A DNA stretch of 64,000 nt. Source: Serratia plymuthica NBRC 102599 (GTDB lineage Bacteria; Pseudomonadota; Gammaproteobacteria; Enterobacterales; Enterobacteriaceae). The notes beneath the pieces were generated by a model. It saw nothing but the letters and a program-made list of their open reading frames with translations, had not been told where the DNA came from and made no database searches. How positions within the stretch are numbered: position 1 is the stretch's first letter; every line of letters starts with the position of its first letter. Where the stretch lies: NCBI RefSeq assembly GCF_001590925.1, contig NZ_BCTU01000003.1, positions 124,001-188,000 on the forward strand, given 5' to 3'. Made by a program: the position numbers and the translations under genes. Positions 47,337-56,703 of this stretch are shown here, in pieces.

Positions 47337-48092
47337 TTACGGCGGTGCGTAATGCGTCGCCTGGTGATGGGCCTTTAACCAGACATCCAGTTGCCGATAA
47401 CGATCGCGCATCTCTTCGCTCTGCAGGTGTGCAGGCGTCAGTGAGAAATAGAACTGGAAGGTCTGGCCTTGCCGGTTGCGGGCTTTGCCGTCCGCGCCCG
47501 CCTGCAGCAACATCAACGCCAACTGCGGCGCATTGATTTTCGCCGCCGCGTGCAAGGGCGCATCCCCCAATCTATCGCTCAACGTGGTATCCGCCCCGGC
47601 TGCCAGCAACAACCGTAATTGCTCCTCACGCCCCGCAAGTACCGCAGCGGACAGCGGCGTCGCGTCGGTCACCGCATTGCGCAGGTTAACCGGCACGCCA
47701 TGCGTCAGCAGCAGCCGCAAATACTGCGGATCCCGCACCGTTGCGGCGGTATGCAGCACGCTGTTCCCCTCCAGCCCCGGCACGGCGACATCCGCCCCCA
47801 GCCCCAGCAGCGAACTTAGGCTTTGCGGTTGCTGCGAGAGAATCGCCCATTGAAGCAGCGTGACCTGGCGATCGCCCTGCTCACTCAAACGCGGCCGTGT
47901 TGCCTGTTCGGCTATGCCGTGCGTATCACCGCGCATCACCGCCTGCGCCAGCGCCTGATTGCCGCGCCCGGTGAACGGGGAAATAGACTGATTCATCTGT
48001 TGTTCCTTAGCCATAATCAGCAAGCCGGCGACCACTATCAGTGCCAGCACGACGATAATCAACGTCTGCCTAACCCGACGCCTTTCAGGCAT
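47337..48092 (-). CDS. phlB: PhlB, ankyrin-repeat partner of phospholipase PhlA
   Basis: The 251-residue protein has an N-terminal membrane helix (residues 9-27) followed by four or five ankyrin-type repeats (for example GNSVLHTAATVRDPQYLRLLL and GDAPLHAAAKINAPQLALML). The gene overlaps the end of phlA by eight bases. In Serratia the small gene after phlA (phlB, also plaS) is described as an accessory or inhibitor of the phospholipase. The signal anchor and repeats would place it on the periplasmic face, where it could bind PhlA. This resembles ankyrin immunity proteins of lipase effectors; that role is inferred. Confidence 0.82.
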   Translation of the reverse strand: MPERRRVRQTLIIVVLALIVVAGLLIMAKEQQMNQSISPFTGRGNQALAQAVMRGDTHGIAEQATRPRLSEQGDRQVTLLQWAILSQQPQSLSSLLGLGADVAVPGLEGNSVLHTAATVRDPQYLRLLLTHGVPVNLRNAVTDATPLSAAVLAGREEQLRLLLAAGADTTLSDRLGDAPLHAAAKINAPQLALMLLQAGADGKARNRQGQTFQFYFSLTPAHLQSEEMRDRYRQLDVWLKAHHQATHYAPP

Positions 48093-49047
48093 TGGCCTTC
48101 AGCTCCCACGGCTTTTGCTCCACCATCGAACTGATGACCTTATCAATGCCGTGTGCGGTCAAGCTGCGATCCACATGTTTACTCGGTCGCCAGTCGTCAA
48201 TGCCGCTCAGGGTGTCGTTATTGGCCAGGGTAATTTTATGCCCGATGGCATCCGGGATCAGCGAAGTGGATTCCTGCGTCCCGGTCAGCATGTCGTATTG
48301 TTCGCTGTAGCGACGAATACCGCCGGCTTGCGCATCCTGCTTAGCCGCCGTCGGATCGATGCCCATACGGTTTAATGTATAGTCGGAGACGCCCGCCGCG
48401 TTGAAAGTGACCGCCACAGTACCGGTCGCCAGCGCCGCCGTTGCCGCCAGCCCGCCGCCGAGAGAATGACCGGCAATCACCAGCGCATCGCCAAACGCCG
48501 CCCTGGCGCCTTTAGATACCGCGACAGCCTGATTGTACTGCACATCATCGTAACCGGTCGCCTGCCGCACATTGCTCAGCCAATCGCGCATGTCATTGGT
48601 GCCGGCAAAGGCCAGGACATACTGTTGGTTGTCGCTATAAATACCGGCCTGAAAACCCGACGCCGCATCATGCAGGCTGGCGGGATCAATACCCGCGCCG
48701 AGCAGCGCGCTGTCGCTCAGGCGGTTGAATCCTTCCACACCCTGGCCGTTCAGGCTGTAAACGTCTTTAGCCAGCAACGCGAGCGTATAATCTCCCTGTT
48801 GTGGCTGCTGGCCGCGCGTTACCCCTTGGGGCGTGGCGGCCGGCGCGGCAGCCGACATATCACTCACCAGCGCGTTCAGCAGGTTCCGGGTATTCAGGTT
48901 ATTCGGTGAAAGCGTGGCCGCAGCGGCCCCGGCCGCCGGTGATTCGACGGGCTCCGATGAACTCACCGGTTGCAGTGCCGCACGCGCTACAGGGGGTTGA
49001 ATGGTCGCAGGGTTAACCGCAGAGGTAAAACTCAAAGACATACTCAT
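48085..49047 (-). CDS. phlA: Extracellular phospholipase A1
   Basis: The 320-residue class 3 lipase has the nucleophile elbow VIAGHSLGGGLA (catalytic Ser in GHSLGG) and later Asp and His candidates. Its N-terminus (MSMSLSFTSAVNPA) has no classical signal peptide. PhlA of Serratia is known to be released through the flagellar export apparatus and causes haemolysis through lysophospholipids. ATG 49047 follows GGAGTCGGC. It is the first gene of phlAB. Confidence 0.92.
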   Translation of the reverse strand: MSMSLSFTSAVNPATIQPPVARAALQPVSSSEPVESPAAGAAAATLSPNNLNTRNLLNALVSDMSAAAPAATPQGVTRGQQPQQGDYTLALLAKDVYSLNGQGVEGFNRLSDSALLGAGIDPASLHDAASGFQAGIYSDNQQYVLAFAGTNDMRDWLSNVRQATGYDDVQYNQAVAVSKGARAAFGDALVIAGHSLGGGLAATAALATGTVAVTFNAAGVSDYTLNRMGIDPTAAKQDAQAGGIRRYSEQYDMLTGTQESTSLIPDAIGHKITLANNDTLSGIDDWRPSKHVDRSLTAHGIDKVISSMVEQKPWELKANA

Positions 49048-49194
49048 GCCGACTCCTTGTCGATAGGCTTATCAATGCCGCACCCAATACGGGTGCCAAA
49101 GTAGCTATCGGCAGGTCGGAGCAGTTCTGTAATGCAGACGATTATCTTTGCGAGGAATGTGATCCGGATTCACTTTACTGGCCGGCGAGCAATA

Positions 49195-49216
49195 AAAAAG
49201 GGAGCCGAAGCTCCCT
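49195..49216 (-). terminator. grcA terminator
   Basis: On the minus strand AGGGAGC, TTCG loop, GCTCCC then TTTTTT: a textbook intrinsic terminator 20 bases after the grcA stop. Confidence 0.93.
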
Positions 49217-49234
49217 CAGTGACTGCGCAGATAA

Positions 49235-49618
49235 TTACAGGCTGGCGGTAAAAGTACGTGCGATCACGTCACGTTGCTGTTCTGGCGTCAGCGAGTTGAA
49301 GCGCACCGCATAACCGGACACGCGAATGGTCAGTTGCGGGTATTTTTCCGGGTGCTTGACCGCATCTTCCAGCGTCTCGCGGCGCAGTACGTTCACGTTC
49401 AGGTGTTGGCCACCCTCTACGCGCACGGTTGGCTGCATTTCCAGCGGCACTTCACGGTACTCGATTTGGCCCAGATCGTTGACCGGCACAACCTGATCTT
49501 CTACATAGTTGGCTTTAGCGCACACGCAGCGGGCTTCTGACGTTTCATCATCCAGCAGCCAGAAAGAGTTCACCAGCGCCTGGTCGTTCGCTTTAGTGAT
49601 TTGAATACCAGTAATCAT
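49235..49618 (-). CDS. grcA: Autonomous glycyl radical cofactor
   Basis: The 127-residue protein ends with the glycyl-radical motif [20 protein letters not shown], whose Gly carries the radical. It replaces the damaged C-terminal part of pyruvate formate-lyase after oxygen exposure. The start [13 protein letters not shown] at 49618 is preferred to the open extension. A perfect FNR box upstream fits anaerobic induction. Confidence 0.96.
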   Translation of the reverse strand: MITGIQITKANDQALVNSFWLLDDETSEARCVCAKANYVEDQVVPVNDLGQIEYREVPLEMQPTVRVEGGQHLNVNVLRRETLEDAVKHPEKYPQLTIRVSGYAVRFNSLTPEQQRDVIARTFTASL

Positions 49619-49742
49619 TTTGTTGCCTCCGTACAAGGACGAAAAATTCTCTTTCGTGAGAAAATTCAATGTTGGTTTCGGCCATTTGGTAAAACCATTG
49701 TTGTCTTATTGTTCTGTATACCAGCCTGGTCGGAGCAATTCT

Positions 49743-49756
49743 TTGATTAAAATCAA
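49743..49756. promoter_or_regulatory. FNR box upstream of grcA
   Basis: TTGAT-TAAA-ATCAA is an exact FNR site, 125 bases before grcA in a 346-base AT-rich gap that also holds the ung promoter. It would activate grcA without oxygen. Confidence 0.8.
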
Positions 49757-49964
49757 TTCTTATGGGTTACCCATACATAGTGAAGGGGCAAGTTTCTGTT
49801 TTATGTCAATTTTCCCCATACCGCCGAAAACAATTATTTTTGTAAATTTTAAAAAATCCTTGTACCAAGATAGGTAGTCCAACGGCAAAAGCGGGTTTCA
49901 CTGCGTGAAGGTAAACGGTAAGCTAGGGCTAGTGAATTGTTAACGAAAACAAAGGAGAGCGTTT

Positions 49965-50648
49965 ATGTCCACCCCTCTCACCTGGCATGACGTCATCGGC
50001 AAGGAAAAAGAGCAACCCTATTTTCATGAAACGCTTGCCTTTGTTGCCGCTGAACGTCAGGCCGGTAAGACCATTTATCCACCACAGAAAGACGTGTTCA
50101 ACGCCTTCCGCTATACCGAACTGGCGGACGTAAAAGTGGTGATCCTCGGCCAGGATCCTTATCACGGCCCGAATCAAGCCCACGGTCTGTCTTTCTCGGT
50201 GCTTCCCGGCGTGCCGGCTCCCCCTTCGCTGGTGAACATGTATAAAGAATTGGCGACGGATATTCCGGGGTTTGAGCGGCCAAGCCACGGCTGCCTGCAA
50301 AGCTGGGCGGAACAGGGCGTGCTGCTGCTGAACACGGTATTGACCGTTGAACGCGGCCAGGCGCATTCCCACGCCAAACTGGGTTGGGAAACCTTTACGG
50401 ATAGAGTGATCGCCGCGCTGAACGACAACCGCGAAGGCGTGGTGTTTCTGCTGTGGGGCTCGCATGCCCAGAAGAAAGGCAACATTATCGACAGCAAGCG
50501 CCACCACGTGCTGAAAGCGCCACACCCTTCGCCGCTCTCGGCCCACCGCGGCTTCCTCGGCTGCCGCCATTTCTCGCAGGCCAACCAACTGCTGGAACAG
50601 CAGGGGCTGAAACCTATCGACTGGCTGCCGCAACTGCCGCAGGCATAA
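49965..50648 (+). CDS. ung: Uracil-DNA glycosylase
   Basis: The 227-residue enzyme has the water-activating loop [18 protein letters not shown] and the Leu loop [11 protein letters not shown]. It removes uracil from DNA as the first step of base excision repair. The ATG follows AAAGGAGAGCG. It is divergent from grcA. Confidence 0.98.
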   Translation: MSTPLTWHDVIGKEKEQPYFHETLAFVAAERQAGKTIYPPQKDVFNAFRYTELADVKVVILGQDPYHGPNQAHGLSFSVLPGVPAPPSLVNMYKELATDIPGFERPSHGCLQSWAEQGVLLLNTVLTVERGQAHSHAKLGWETFTDRVIAALNDNREGVVFLLWGSHAQKKGNIIDSKRHHVLKAPHPSPLSAHRGFLGCRHFSQANQLLEQQGLKPIDWLPQLPQA

Positions 50649-50670
50649 CTCAGACAAAGTCCAGACGCAA

Positions 50671-50694
50671 AAAAGGCACCCGCAGGTGCCTTTT
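50671..50694. terminator. Bidirectional terminator ung/grpE
   Basis: AAAAGGCACC, loop CGCA, GGTGCCTTTT between the convergent ung and grpE genes. Confidence 0.93.
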
Positions 50695-50710
50695 CCTTAC
50701 TTAATTCCGC

Positions 50711-51283
50711 TTAAGCCTTGGCTTTGGAAACCGCAACCATCGCCGGGCGCAGCAGGCGACCATTCAGCGTATAGCCTTTCTGCATCACCATCATTACGTG
50801 GTTCGGCTGGTGATCGGCAGACTCCATCAGGCTCATCGCTTGGTGTACGTCCGGGTTGAACGGCACGTTGATGTCGCCGACGATTTCGATACCGTACTTG
50901 CTCACTGCGTCTTGCAAGGATTTCAGCGTCAGTTCGATGCCTTCGATCATTGCCGTCAGTTCCGGATTGCTTTTATCCGCCAGATCCAGCGCGCGCTCCA
51001 GGTTATCAATTACCGGCAGCAAGTCGCCCGCGAATTTCTCCAGCGCAAATTTGTGCGCTTTCTCGATATCCAGCTCGGTACGGCGGCGAACGTTTTCCAT
51101 TTCCGCTTTGGCGCGTAGCAGGCTGTCGCGTTCATGCTGCTGGGATTCAGCCAGCTGAGTTTCCAGCTCGGCAATGCGCGCATCCCGCAGATCGACGCCC
51201 TCAGCCACTTCCGGCAAAACTTCCTGCTGGTCCATTTCTTCCGAGACTTGCTCGTTTGGCGTCTTCTGTTCTTTACTACTCAT
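50711..51283 (-). CDS. grpE: Nucleotide exchange factor GrpE
   Basis: The 190-residue protein has an acidic N-terminus, a long helical coiled coil (about 35-105) and the C-terminal beta domain ending [21 protein letters not shown]. It releases ADP from DnaK. A clear heat-shock promoter precedes it. Confidence 0.97.
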   Translation of the reverse strand: MSSKEQKTPNEQVSEEMDQQEVLPEVAEGVDLRDARIAELETQLAESQQHERDSLLRAKAEMENVRRRTELDIEKAHKFALEKFAGDLLPVIDNLERALDLADKSNPELTAMIEGIELTLKSLQDAVSKYGIEIVGDINVPFNPDVHQAMSLMESADHQPNHVMMVMQKGYTLNGRLLRPAMVAVSKAKA

Positions 51284-51324
51284 GAATATCTCCGCGTTTT
51301 AGCATTAATCTCGCAACTTGGCTT

Positions 51325-51353
51325 ATTATGGGGATCAAAACCGGGGTTTCAAG
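51325..51353 (-). promoter_or_regulatory. Sigma32 heat-shock promoter of grpE
   Basis: On the minus strand CTTGAAA, 13-base spacer, CCCCATAAT: an almost perfect sigma32 promoter about 40 bases before grpE. It overlaps the upstream region of divergent nadK. Confidence 0.9.
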
Positions 51354-51407
51354 TCAACCGGTCACAATGTGGGGCATAAACTCGTCCCGGTGAGGAAAAT
51401 CACAGCA

Positions 51408-52286
51408 ATGAATAAGAAATTCGCCTGTATTGGCATTGTGGGTCACCCGCGCCACCCTTCAGCGCTGGCAACGCATGAGATGTTGTTTCACTGGTTGGTC
51501 GCCCGAGGCTACTCGGTAATGCTCGAACGGCAGATAGCCCAGGATTTGGGCCTGAAAGACGTCGTGACCGGCAGCCTGGCAGACATTGGCCAGAAAGCCG
51601 ACCTGGCCGTGGTGGTCGGCGGCGACGGCAATATGCTCGGCGCGGCGCGCGTATTGGCGCGTTACGATATTAAAGTGATCGGCGTAAACCGCGGTAATCT
51701 CGGATTTTTGACCGATCTCGACCCCGACAACGCGTTGCAGCAATTGGCCGACGTGCTGGAAGGCGAATACATCGATGAACAGCGCTTCCTGCTGGAAACC
51801 ATCGTGCACAAAGAGAACCAGCAGTGCCGCATCAGCACCGCCATCAACGAAGTGGTGCTGCACCCCGGCAAAGTGGCGCACATGATCGAGTTCGAAGTGT
51901 ACATCGACGATCGTTTCGCCTTCTCGCAGCGTTCCGACGGGCTGATTATCGCCACGCCGACCGGGTCGACCGCCTACTCGCTCTCCGCCGGCGGGCCGAT
52001 CCTGACGCCTTCACTGGAGGCCATTGCGCTGGTGCCGATGTTCCCGCACACCCTTTCCGCCCGCCCGCTGGTGATCAACGGCAACAGTACCATTCGGCTG
52101 AAGTTTTCGCAGATCGGCAGCGATCTGGAAATCAGCTGCGACAGCCAGATCGCGCTGCCTATCCAGGAAGGCGAAGAGGTATTGATACGCCGCAGTGATT
52201 TCCATTTGAATCTTATTCATCCAAAGGACTACAGCTATTTCAATACGTTAAGCACAAAGCTCGGCTGGTCAAAAAAATTGTTCTAA
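51408..52286 (+). CDS. nadK: NAD kinase
   Basis: The 292-residue enzyme has the catalytic [12 protein letters not shown] motif, [11 protein letters not shown] and [15 protein letters not shown]. It phosphorylates NAD to NADP. ATG 51408 ([14 protein letters not shown]) is chosen within a longer open frame. It is divergent from grpE and followed by recN. Confidence 0.97.
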   Translation: MNKKFACIGIVGHPRHPSALATHEMLFHWLVARGYSVMLERQIAQDLGLKDVVTGSLADIGQKADLAVVVGGDGNMLGAARVLARYDIKVIGVNRGNLGFLTDLDPDNALQQLADVLEGEYIDEQRFLLETIVHKENQQCRISTAINEVVLHPGKVAHMIEFEVYIDDRFAFSQRSDGLIIATPTGSTAYSLSAGGPILTPSLEAIALVPMFPHTLSARPLVINGNSTIRLKFSQIGSDLEISCDSQIALPIQEGEEVLIRRSDFHLNLIHPKDYSYFNTLSTKLGWSKKLF

Positions 52287-52306
52287 AAACGTCGCCAGCT
52301 ACTTTA

Positions 52307-52344
52307 CTGTATATAAAACCAGTTTATACTGTATGAAACTACAG
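52307..52344. promoter_or_regulatory. Two LexA boxes in the recN promoter
   Basis: CTGTATATAAAACCAG (52307-52322) and CTGTATGAAACTACAG (52329-52344) both keep CTGT-N8-ACAG or a one-base variant. The pair lies 29-66 bases before the recN start. This indicates tight SOS repression, as in E. coli recN. A third, weak site may overlap TGTTTATACACAG. Confidence 0.88.
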
Positions 52345-52372
52345 TTATGTGTTTATACACAGGAAGGTTCCC

Positions 52373-54034
52373 ATGCTGGCGCAATTGACCATCAGCAATT
52401 TTGCTATCGTTCGTGAGTTGGAGATTGATTTTCAACCGGGTATGACGGCGATTACCGGTGAAACCGGCGCCGGCAAATCCATCGCCATCGACGCGCTGGG
52501 CCTGTGCCTCGGCAACCGCGCCGACGGCAATGTGGTGCGCCTGGGGGCCGCCCGTGCCGATATCTGCGCGCGCTTCTCGCTGGCGGATACTCCCTCAGCC
52601 CGCCAATGGCTTGAGCAGAACCAGTTGGACGACAGCAATGAATGCTTGCTGCGCCGGGTGATCAACGCAGACGGCCGCTCGCGCGGCTTTATCAATGGCA
52701 CCGCCGTGCCGCTTTCGCAACTGCGCGAACTTGGCCAATGCCTGATTCAAATCCACGGCCAGCACGCTCATCAGCTGTTGCTCAAACCCGAGCATCAAAA
52801 GCAACTGCTGGACGCCTATGCAGACGAACCCGCTCTGCTGGCGCAAATGCAACAAGCTTACCAGCGCTGGCACCAAAGCTGCCGCGAACTGGCTCATCAC
52901 CAACAACAGTCCCTCGAGCGTGACGCGCGCAAACAGCTGCTGCAATATCAGTTGAAAGAGCTGAATGAGTTCGCCCCGCAGGCCGGTGAATTTGAACAAA
53001 CAGACGCGGAATACAAGCGCCTGGCCAACAGCGGCCAGTTGCTGACCCTTAGCCAGCAAACGCTGCAATTGCTGGCCGATGACGAAGAACACAACATGCT
53101 CAGCCAGCTCTACACCGCCAAACACCTGCTGGTCGAACTGGTCGGCATGGATGAAAAACTCGGCGAACTGCTGAACATGCTGGAAGAAGCCTCAATCCAG
53201 ATCAGCGAGGCCAGCGATGAACTGCGCCACTATACCGATCGCATGGATCTCGATCCCAACCGCCTGCATGAACTGGAACAGCGCCTGTCGCGGCAAATCA
53301 ACCTGGCGCGCAAGCATCACGTAGCGCCAGAAGAACTGCCGCAGCTACACCAGCAGTTGCTCGATGAGCAACAATTGCTGTCGCAACAGGAAAGCGACCA
53401 CGAGCACCTTAACGAAGCGGTCACCCTGCACCATCAGCAGGCGCTGGTTCTGGCGGAGCAACTGCACCAAAAACGCCAGCATTACGCCGCCGAACTGACT
53501 ACGCTGATTACCGACAGCATGCAGGCGCTCTCTATGCCACACGGCAAATTCAACATCGATGTGCGCTTCGAGCCCCAATATTTGAGCGCCGAAGGGGCAA
53601 GCCGCACCGAGTTCTGCGTGTCCACCAACCCAGGTCAACCGTTGCAGGCGCTGGCTAAAGTGGCGTCCGGCGGCGAATTGTCACGCATTGCGCTGGCGAT
53701 TCAGGTTATCACCGCCCGCAAGATGGAAACCCCGGCGCTGATTTTCGACGAAGTGGACGTGGGTATCAGCGGCCCGACCGCCGCCATCGTGGGCCGCCTG
53801 CTTCGCCAGCTCGGGGAGTCAACGCAGGTCATGTGCGTCACCCACTTGCCGCAGGTCGCGGGGTGCGGGCATCAGCATCTGTTTGTCAGCAAGCAGACCG
53901 ACGGCACGGAAACCGAAACGCAGATGTCGCCGTTGGATAAACGTGCCCGTTTGCAGGAGTTGGCGCGTCTTCTTGGCGGCAGCGAAGTCACCCGCAACAC
54001 GTTGGCAAACGCGAAAGAACTGCTGGCCGCATAA
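52373..54034 (+). CDS. recN: DNA repair protein RecN
   Basis: The 553-residue SMC-like ATPase has N-terminal Walker [10 protein letters not shown], a long coiled-coil middle (about 150-370), the signature [12 protein letters not shown] and Walker [15 protein letters not shown]. It acts in double-strand break repair and holds sister chromosomes together. The start [10 protein letters not shown] at 52373 follows AGGAAGG. SOS control is shown by the LexA boxes. Confidence 0.97.
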   Translation: MLAQLTISNFAIVRELEIDFQPGMTAITGETGAGKSIAIDALGLCLGNRADGNVVRLGAARADICARFSLADTPSARQWLEQNQLDDSNECLLRRVINADGRSRGFINGTAVPLSQLRELGQCLIQIHGQHAHQLLLKPEHQKQLLDAYADEPALLAQMQQAYQRWHQSCRELAHHQQQSLERDARKQLLQYQLKELNEFAPQAGEFEQTDAEYKRLANSGQLLTLSQQTLQLLADDEEHNMLSQLYTAKHLLVELVGMDEKLGELLNMLEEASIQISEASDELRHYTDRMDLDPNRLHELEQRLSRQINLARKHHVAPEELPQLHQQLLDEQQLLSQQESDHEHLNEAVTLHHQQALVLAEQLHQKRQHYAAELTTLITDSMQALSMPHGKFNIDVRFEPQYLSAEGASRTEFCVSTNPGQPLQALAKVASGGELSRIALAIQVITARKMETPALIFDEVDVGISGPTAAIVGRLLRQLGESTQVMCVTHLPQVAGCGHQHLFVSKQTDGTETETQMSPLDKRARLQELARLLGGSEVTRNTLANAKELLAA

Positions 54035-54081
54035 AAAAGCTCAACTTTTTCACTTTTCTGAGGTCTGACTTTGGCGCTGTT

Positions 54082-54204
54082 TACCCGGCAGATTTCAAGG
54101 TGCGGCAAGGCGACAACCGCCCCATCCCTCAATCGCTTAGTCAGCTAAGCGGCTGAGGCGCGAGAGCGAAGTAATCTCAGCAGCAACTTGAAAGATGAAG
54201 GGTA
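54082..54204. repeat. ERIC-like MITE between recN and bamE
   Basis: About 123 bases with terminal inverted repeats (TACCC...TTTCAAG and CTTGAAA...GGGTA), a central palindrome (CGCTTAGTCAGCTAAGCGG) and the block GCGGCAAGGCGAC shared with the ERIC family. Non-coding. Confidence 0.75.
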
Positions 54205-54272
54205 TAAAGGTTTCCAACTGCTGCAAGGTCTATTATCATCGGCATCCTATGCCCTAAAGGAATGTGATTACT

Positions 54273-54611
54273 ATGCGCTGTAAAACGCTGGCTGCTGCCG
54301 CTGTGGTTCTTGTGATGCTGACTGCAGGCTGTTCTACTTTTGAGAAGGTGGTTTATCGGCCTGACATCAACCAAGGGAACTACCTGACGTCGACCGACGT
54401 GGCTAAAATCCAAAAAGGTATGACCCAGCAACAGGTCGCTTATACATTGGGTACCCCAATGTTACAGGATCCGTTCGGTACTCAGACGTGGTTCTATGTA
54501 TTCCGCCAGCAACCTGGCCATGAAGATATCACCCAGCAAACCCTGACGCTGACCTTTGATAGCGCGGGCGTGTTGACCGATATTCAGAACAAACCGGCGT
54601 TGACCAAGTAA
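54273..54611 (+). CDS. bamE: Outer membrane assembly lipoprotein BamE
   Basis: The 112-residue lipoprotein has signal peptide and lipobox LTAGC with Cys20. The BamE fold ([36 protein letters not shown]) follows. It is a BAM complex subunit for outer membrane protein insertion. I use ATG 54273, as AAAGGAA is properly spaced; a GTG nine bases upstream is too close to it. Confidence 0.96.
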   Translation: MRCKTLAAAAVVLVMLTAGCSTFEKVVYRPDINQGNYLTSTDVAKIQKGMTQQQVAYTLGTPMLQDPFGTQTWFYVFRQQPGHEDITQQTLTLTFDSAGVLTDIQNKPALTK

Positions 54612-54701
54612 TCAGCGCAGGGGTTATCGTCCGGCCCGTGAGGGGCGATTCAGGTTCTTCATGACAGTAACAGGCTGCAACTCGGAAGATAAAATTCTGA
54701 T

Positions 54702-54735
54702 AAAAAATAAGGCGCATTCAGCGCCTTATTTTTTT
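54702..54735. terminator. Bidirectional terminator bamE/rnfH
   Basis: AAAATAAGGCGC, loop ATTCA, GCGCCTTATTTTTTT lies between convergent genes; the hairpin arm overlaps the last codons of rnfH. Confidence 0.9.
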
Positions 54736-55010
54736 GCTTTCTCTGCCCGTTGCCGACGCAGTTCTTTAGGGTCGGCAATCAGGGGGCGGTAAATTTCTAC
54801 CCGGTCGCCATCGTTCAGCATATCACCCAGCTTGGCCGGGCGGCTGTAGATGCCCACTTTATTGCTTTGCAAGTCAATGTCACCACGCAGTTCCAGCAAG
54901 CCGGAGGCCGTAATGGCCTGCTCAACGCTGCTGCCTTCCGCCAGCGTAACCTTGCGCAGATACTGACGCTCCGGCAAGGCGTAAACTACCTCCACCCGAA
55001 TATCAGACAC
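54726..55010 (-). CDS. rnfH: RnfH/RatB ubiquitin-like family protein
   Basis: The 94-residue UPF0125 protein has a beta-grasp core ([37 protein letters not shown]) and a basic tail. It is the RatB part of the ratAB pair; function is not established. It overlaps the ratA stop by eight bases. Confidence 0.92.
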   Translation of the reverse strand: MSDIRVEVVYALPERQYLRKVTLAEGSSVEQAITASGLLELRGDIDLQSNKVGIYSRPAKLGDMLNDGDRVEIYRPLIADPKELRRQRAEKAKK

Positions 55011-55437
55011 TGTAAACCTCTTTCGCCCGCTGGGTGAAGGCCTGCACCATGTTACCGGCCAGCTCTTTGAACACCTTGCCGAACGCCAGCTCGATCAGTT
55101 TGTTGGTAAATTCAAAATCCAGATGCAGCTCAACCTTACAGGCTTCCGGGCTCAGCGGCGTAAACTGCCAGCCCCCCATCAGCTTGCGGAACGGGCCATC
55201 AACCAGTTGCATATTGATGCTCTGGTTATCCTGCAACGTGTTGCGCGTAGTGAAGGTTTTGCTGATACCGGCTTTGGCAACGTCAACCGCGGCGGTCATT
55301 TGATTGTTGGACGCGTCAATCACCCGGCTGCCGGTGCAACCTGGCAGAAAATCGGGGTAAGAGTGAACATCGTTAACCAACTGATACATCTGCTCGGCGC
55401 TGAACGGCACTAACGCAGACCGACTGATCTGGGGCAT
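55003..55437 (-). CDS. ratA: RatA, START-domain protein
   Basis: The 144-residue protein is a START-fold Coq10-type protein with [18 protein letters not shown] and YPDFLPGC. In E. coli RatA was reported to interfere with 70S assembly; other homologues bind ubiquinone. ATG 55437 gives the standard length within a longer open frame. Confidence 0.93.
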   Translation of the reverse strand: MPQISRSALVPFSAEQMYQLVNDVHSYPDFLPGCTGSRVIDASNNQMTAAVDVAKAGISKTFTTRNTLQDNQSINMQLVDGPFRKLMGGWQFTPLSPEACKVELHLDFEFTNKLIELAFGKVFKELAGNMVQAFTQRAKEVYSV

Positions 55438-55598
55438 ATCATTTCCTGTGAGACACAAAACATACAGATAATACCATTTATCTATCGCCAAACAAAAAAT
55501 CTGCTATGCAACGCGAGGGCCAAAAATGCGAAAAATTGCGCAGGTGCTGAGCGGTAAAGGATTTCTTTCGTCGAATCATCCAGTATAATGAACAAACT

Positions 55599-56081
55599 AT
55601 GACAAAGAAAAAAGCACACAAACCCGGTTCCGCCACCATTGCGCAGAACAAGCGAGCGCGTTTCGAATACTTCATTGAAGAAGAGTTCGAGGCGGGCCTG
55701 TCGCTGCAAGGGTGGGAAGTAAAATCGCTGCGTGCCGGCAAAGCCAACATTAGCGACAGCTACGTGACCTTCCGCGATGGTGAAGCCTATCTGTTTGGGG
55801 CCACCGTCTCACCGCTCAACGTAGCTTCGTCGCATGTGGTATGCGATCCGACACGTACCCGTAAATTGCTGCTGAAAAAACGTGAGCTGGACTCACTGCT
55901 CGGCCGCGTAAACCGCGACGGTTACACCGTGGTTGCCTTGTCCATGTATTGGAAAAATGCCTGGGCCAAGATCAAAATCGGCGTAGCCAAAGGCAAGAAA
56001 GAACACGATAAACGCGATGACATCAAAGATCGTGAATGGCAGACGGCGAAATCCCGTATCATGAAGCATGCCAACCGATAA
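55599..56081 (+). CDS. smpB: tmRNA-binding protein SmpB
   Basis: The 160-residue protein has the OB fold ([20 protein letters not shown]) and a basic C-terminal tail ([17 protein letters not shown]) that enters the mRNA channel. It delivers tmRNA to stalled ribosomes. It directly precedes ssrA. Confidence 0.98.
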   Translation: MTKKKAHKPGSATIAQNKRARFEYFIEEEFEAGLSLQGWEVKSLRAGKANISDSYVTFRDGEAYLFGATVSPLNVASSHVVCDPTRTRKLLLKKRELDSLLGRVNRDGYTVVALSMYWKNAWAKIKIGVAKGKKEHDKRDDIKDREWQTAKSRIMKHANR

Positions 56082-56130
56082 GCCTCTGGCTTAACGGGTT
56101 AAACTTCTGGTATACTGAACAAAGTTACTT

Positions 56131-56511
56131 GGGGCTGATTCTGGATTCGACGGGATTGTGAGGCCTTAGGAGCATGCCGAGGGGCGGTTGGCCTCGTAAA
56201 AAGCCGCAAAAAAAATAATTGCAAACGACTCGCAATTCGAATCTGCTGCTTTAGCAGCTTAATCAGCCTAAGAAACTGAAGATTCCCTCTCTCCCTAGCC
56301 TCCGCTCTTAGGACGGGGATCAAGAGAGGTCAAACCCAAAAGAGATCGCGTGGATGTCCTGCCTGGGGCTGAAGCGTTAAACCCAATCAGGCTAGTTTGT
56401 TAGTGGCGTGTCCATCCGCAGCTGACCGGCGAATGTAATGATTGGACTAAGCATGTAGTGCCGACGGTGTAGTAATTCCGGACGGGGGTTCAAATCCCCC
56501 CAGCTCCACCA
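56131..56511 (+). ncRNA. ssrA: tmRNA
   Basis: The RNA starts GGGGCTGATTCTGGATTCGA and ends in a tRNA-like T arm and CAGCTCCACCA. Pseudoknot blocks and CCTCTCTCCCTAGCCTCCGC are conserved. The tag frame 56221-56262 encodes ANDSQFESAALAA then TAA, longer than the E. coli tag because of inserted codons. A TATACT -10 hexamer is at 56111-56116. The 3' end serves as the attachment site of the satellite downstream and is intact. Confidence 0.97.
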
Positions 56512-56554
56512 AATGATGATCCGGGTATTACCAGATAAGTCCGGAGAAGTACGG

Positions 56555-56590
56555 AAAGCCCGCATCCCACCTAGGTTTGCGGGCTTTTTT
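56555..56590 (+). terminator. ssrA terminator
   Basis: AAAGCCCGCA, 13-base loop, TGCGGGCTTTTTT. The same GCCCGCA...TGCGGGC hairpin follows ssrA in E. coli, so it is either conserved host sequence or carried by the element to replace it. Confidence 0.85.
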
Positions 56591-56633
56591 GTGTCTGTAG
56601 TAGTCCGAGAATATCCAGCTAAATCCGGGATTT

Positions 56634-56686
56634 ATTGGTATACGTTTAGGTATACGTTAAAATGTATGCCATAAACGTATACCAAT
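56634..56686. promoter_or_regulatory. Triple GGTATACGTT repeat ahead of the integrase
   Basis: ATTGGTATACGTTT (56634-56647), AGGTATACGTTA (56648-56659) and the inverted AAACGTATACCAAT (56673-56686) lie just before int. They probably bind the integrase itself or Vis and control int expression or excision. Confidence 0.65.
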
Positions 56687-56703
56687 TATGGAAGAACCCT
56701 TAC

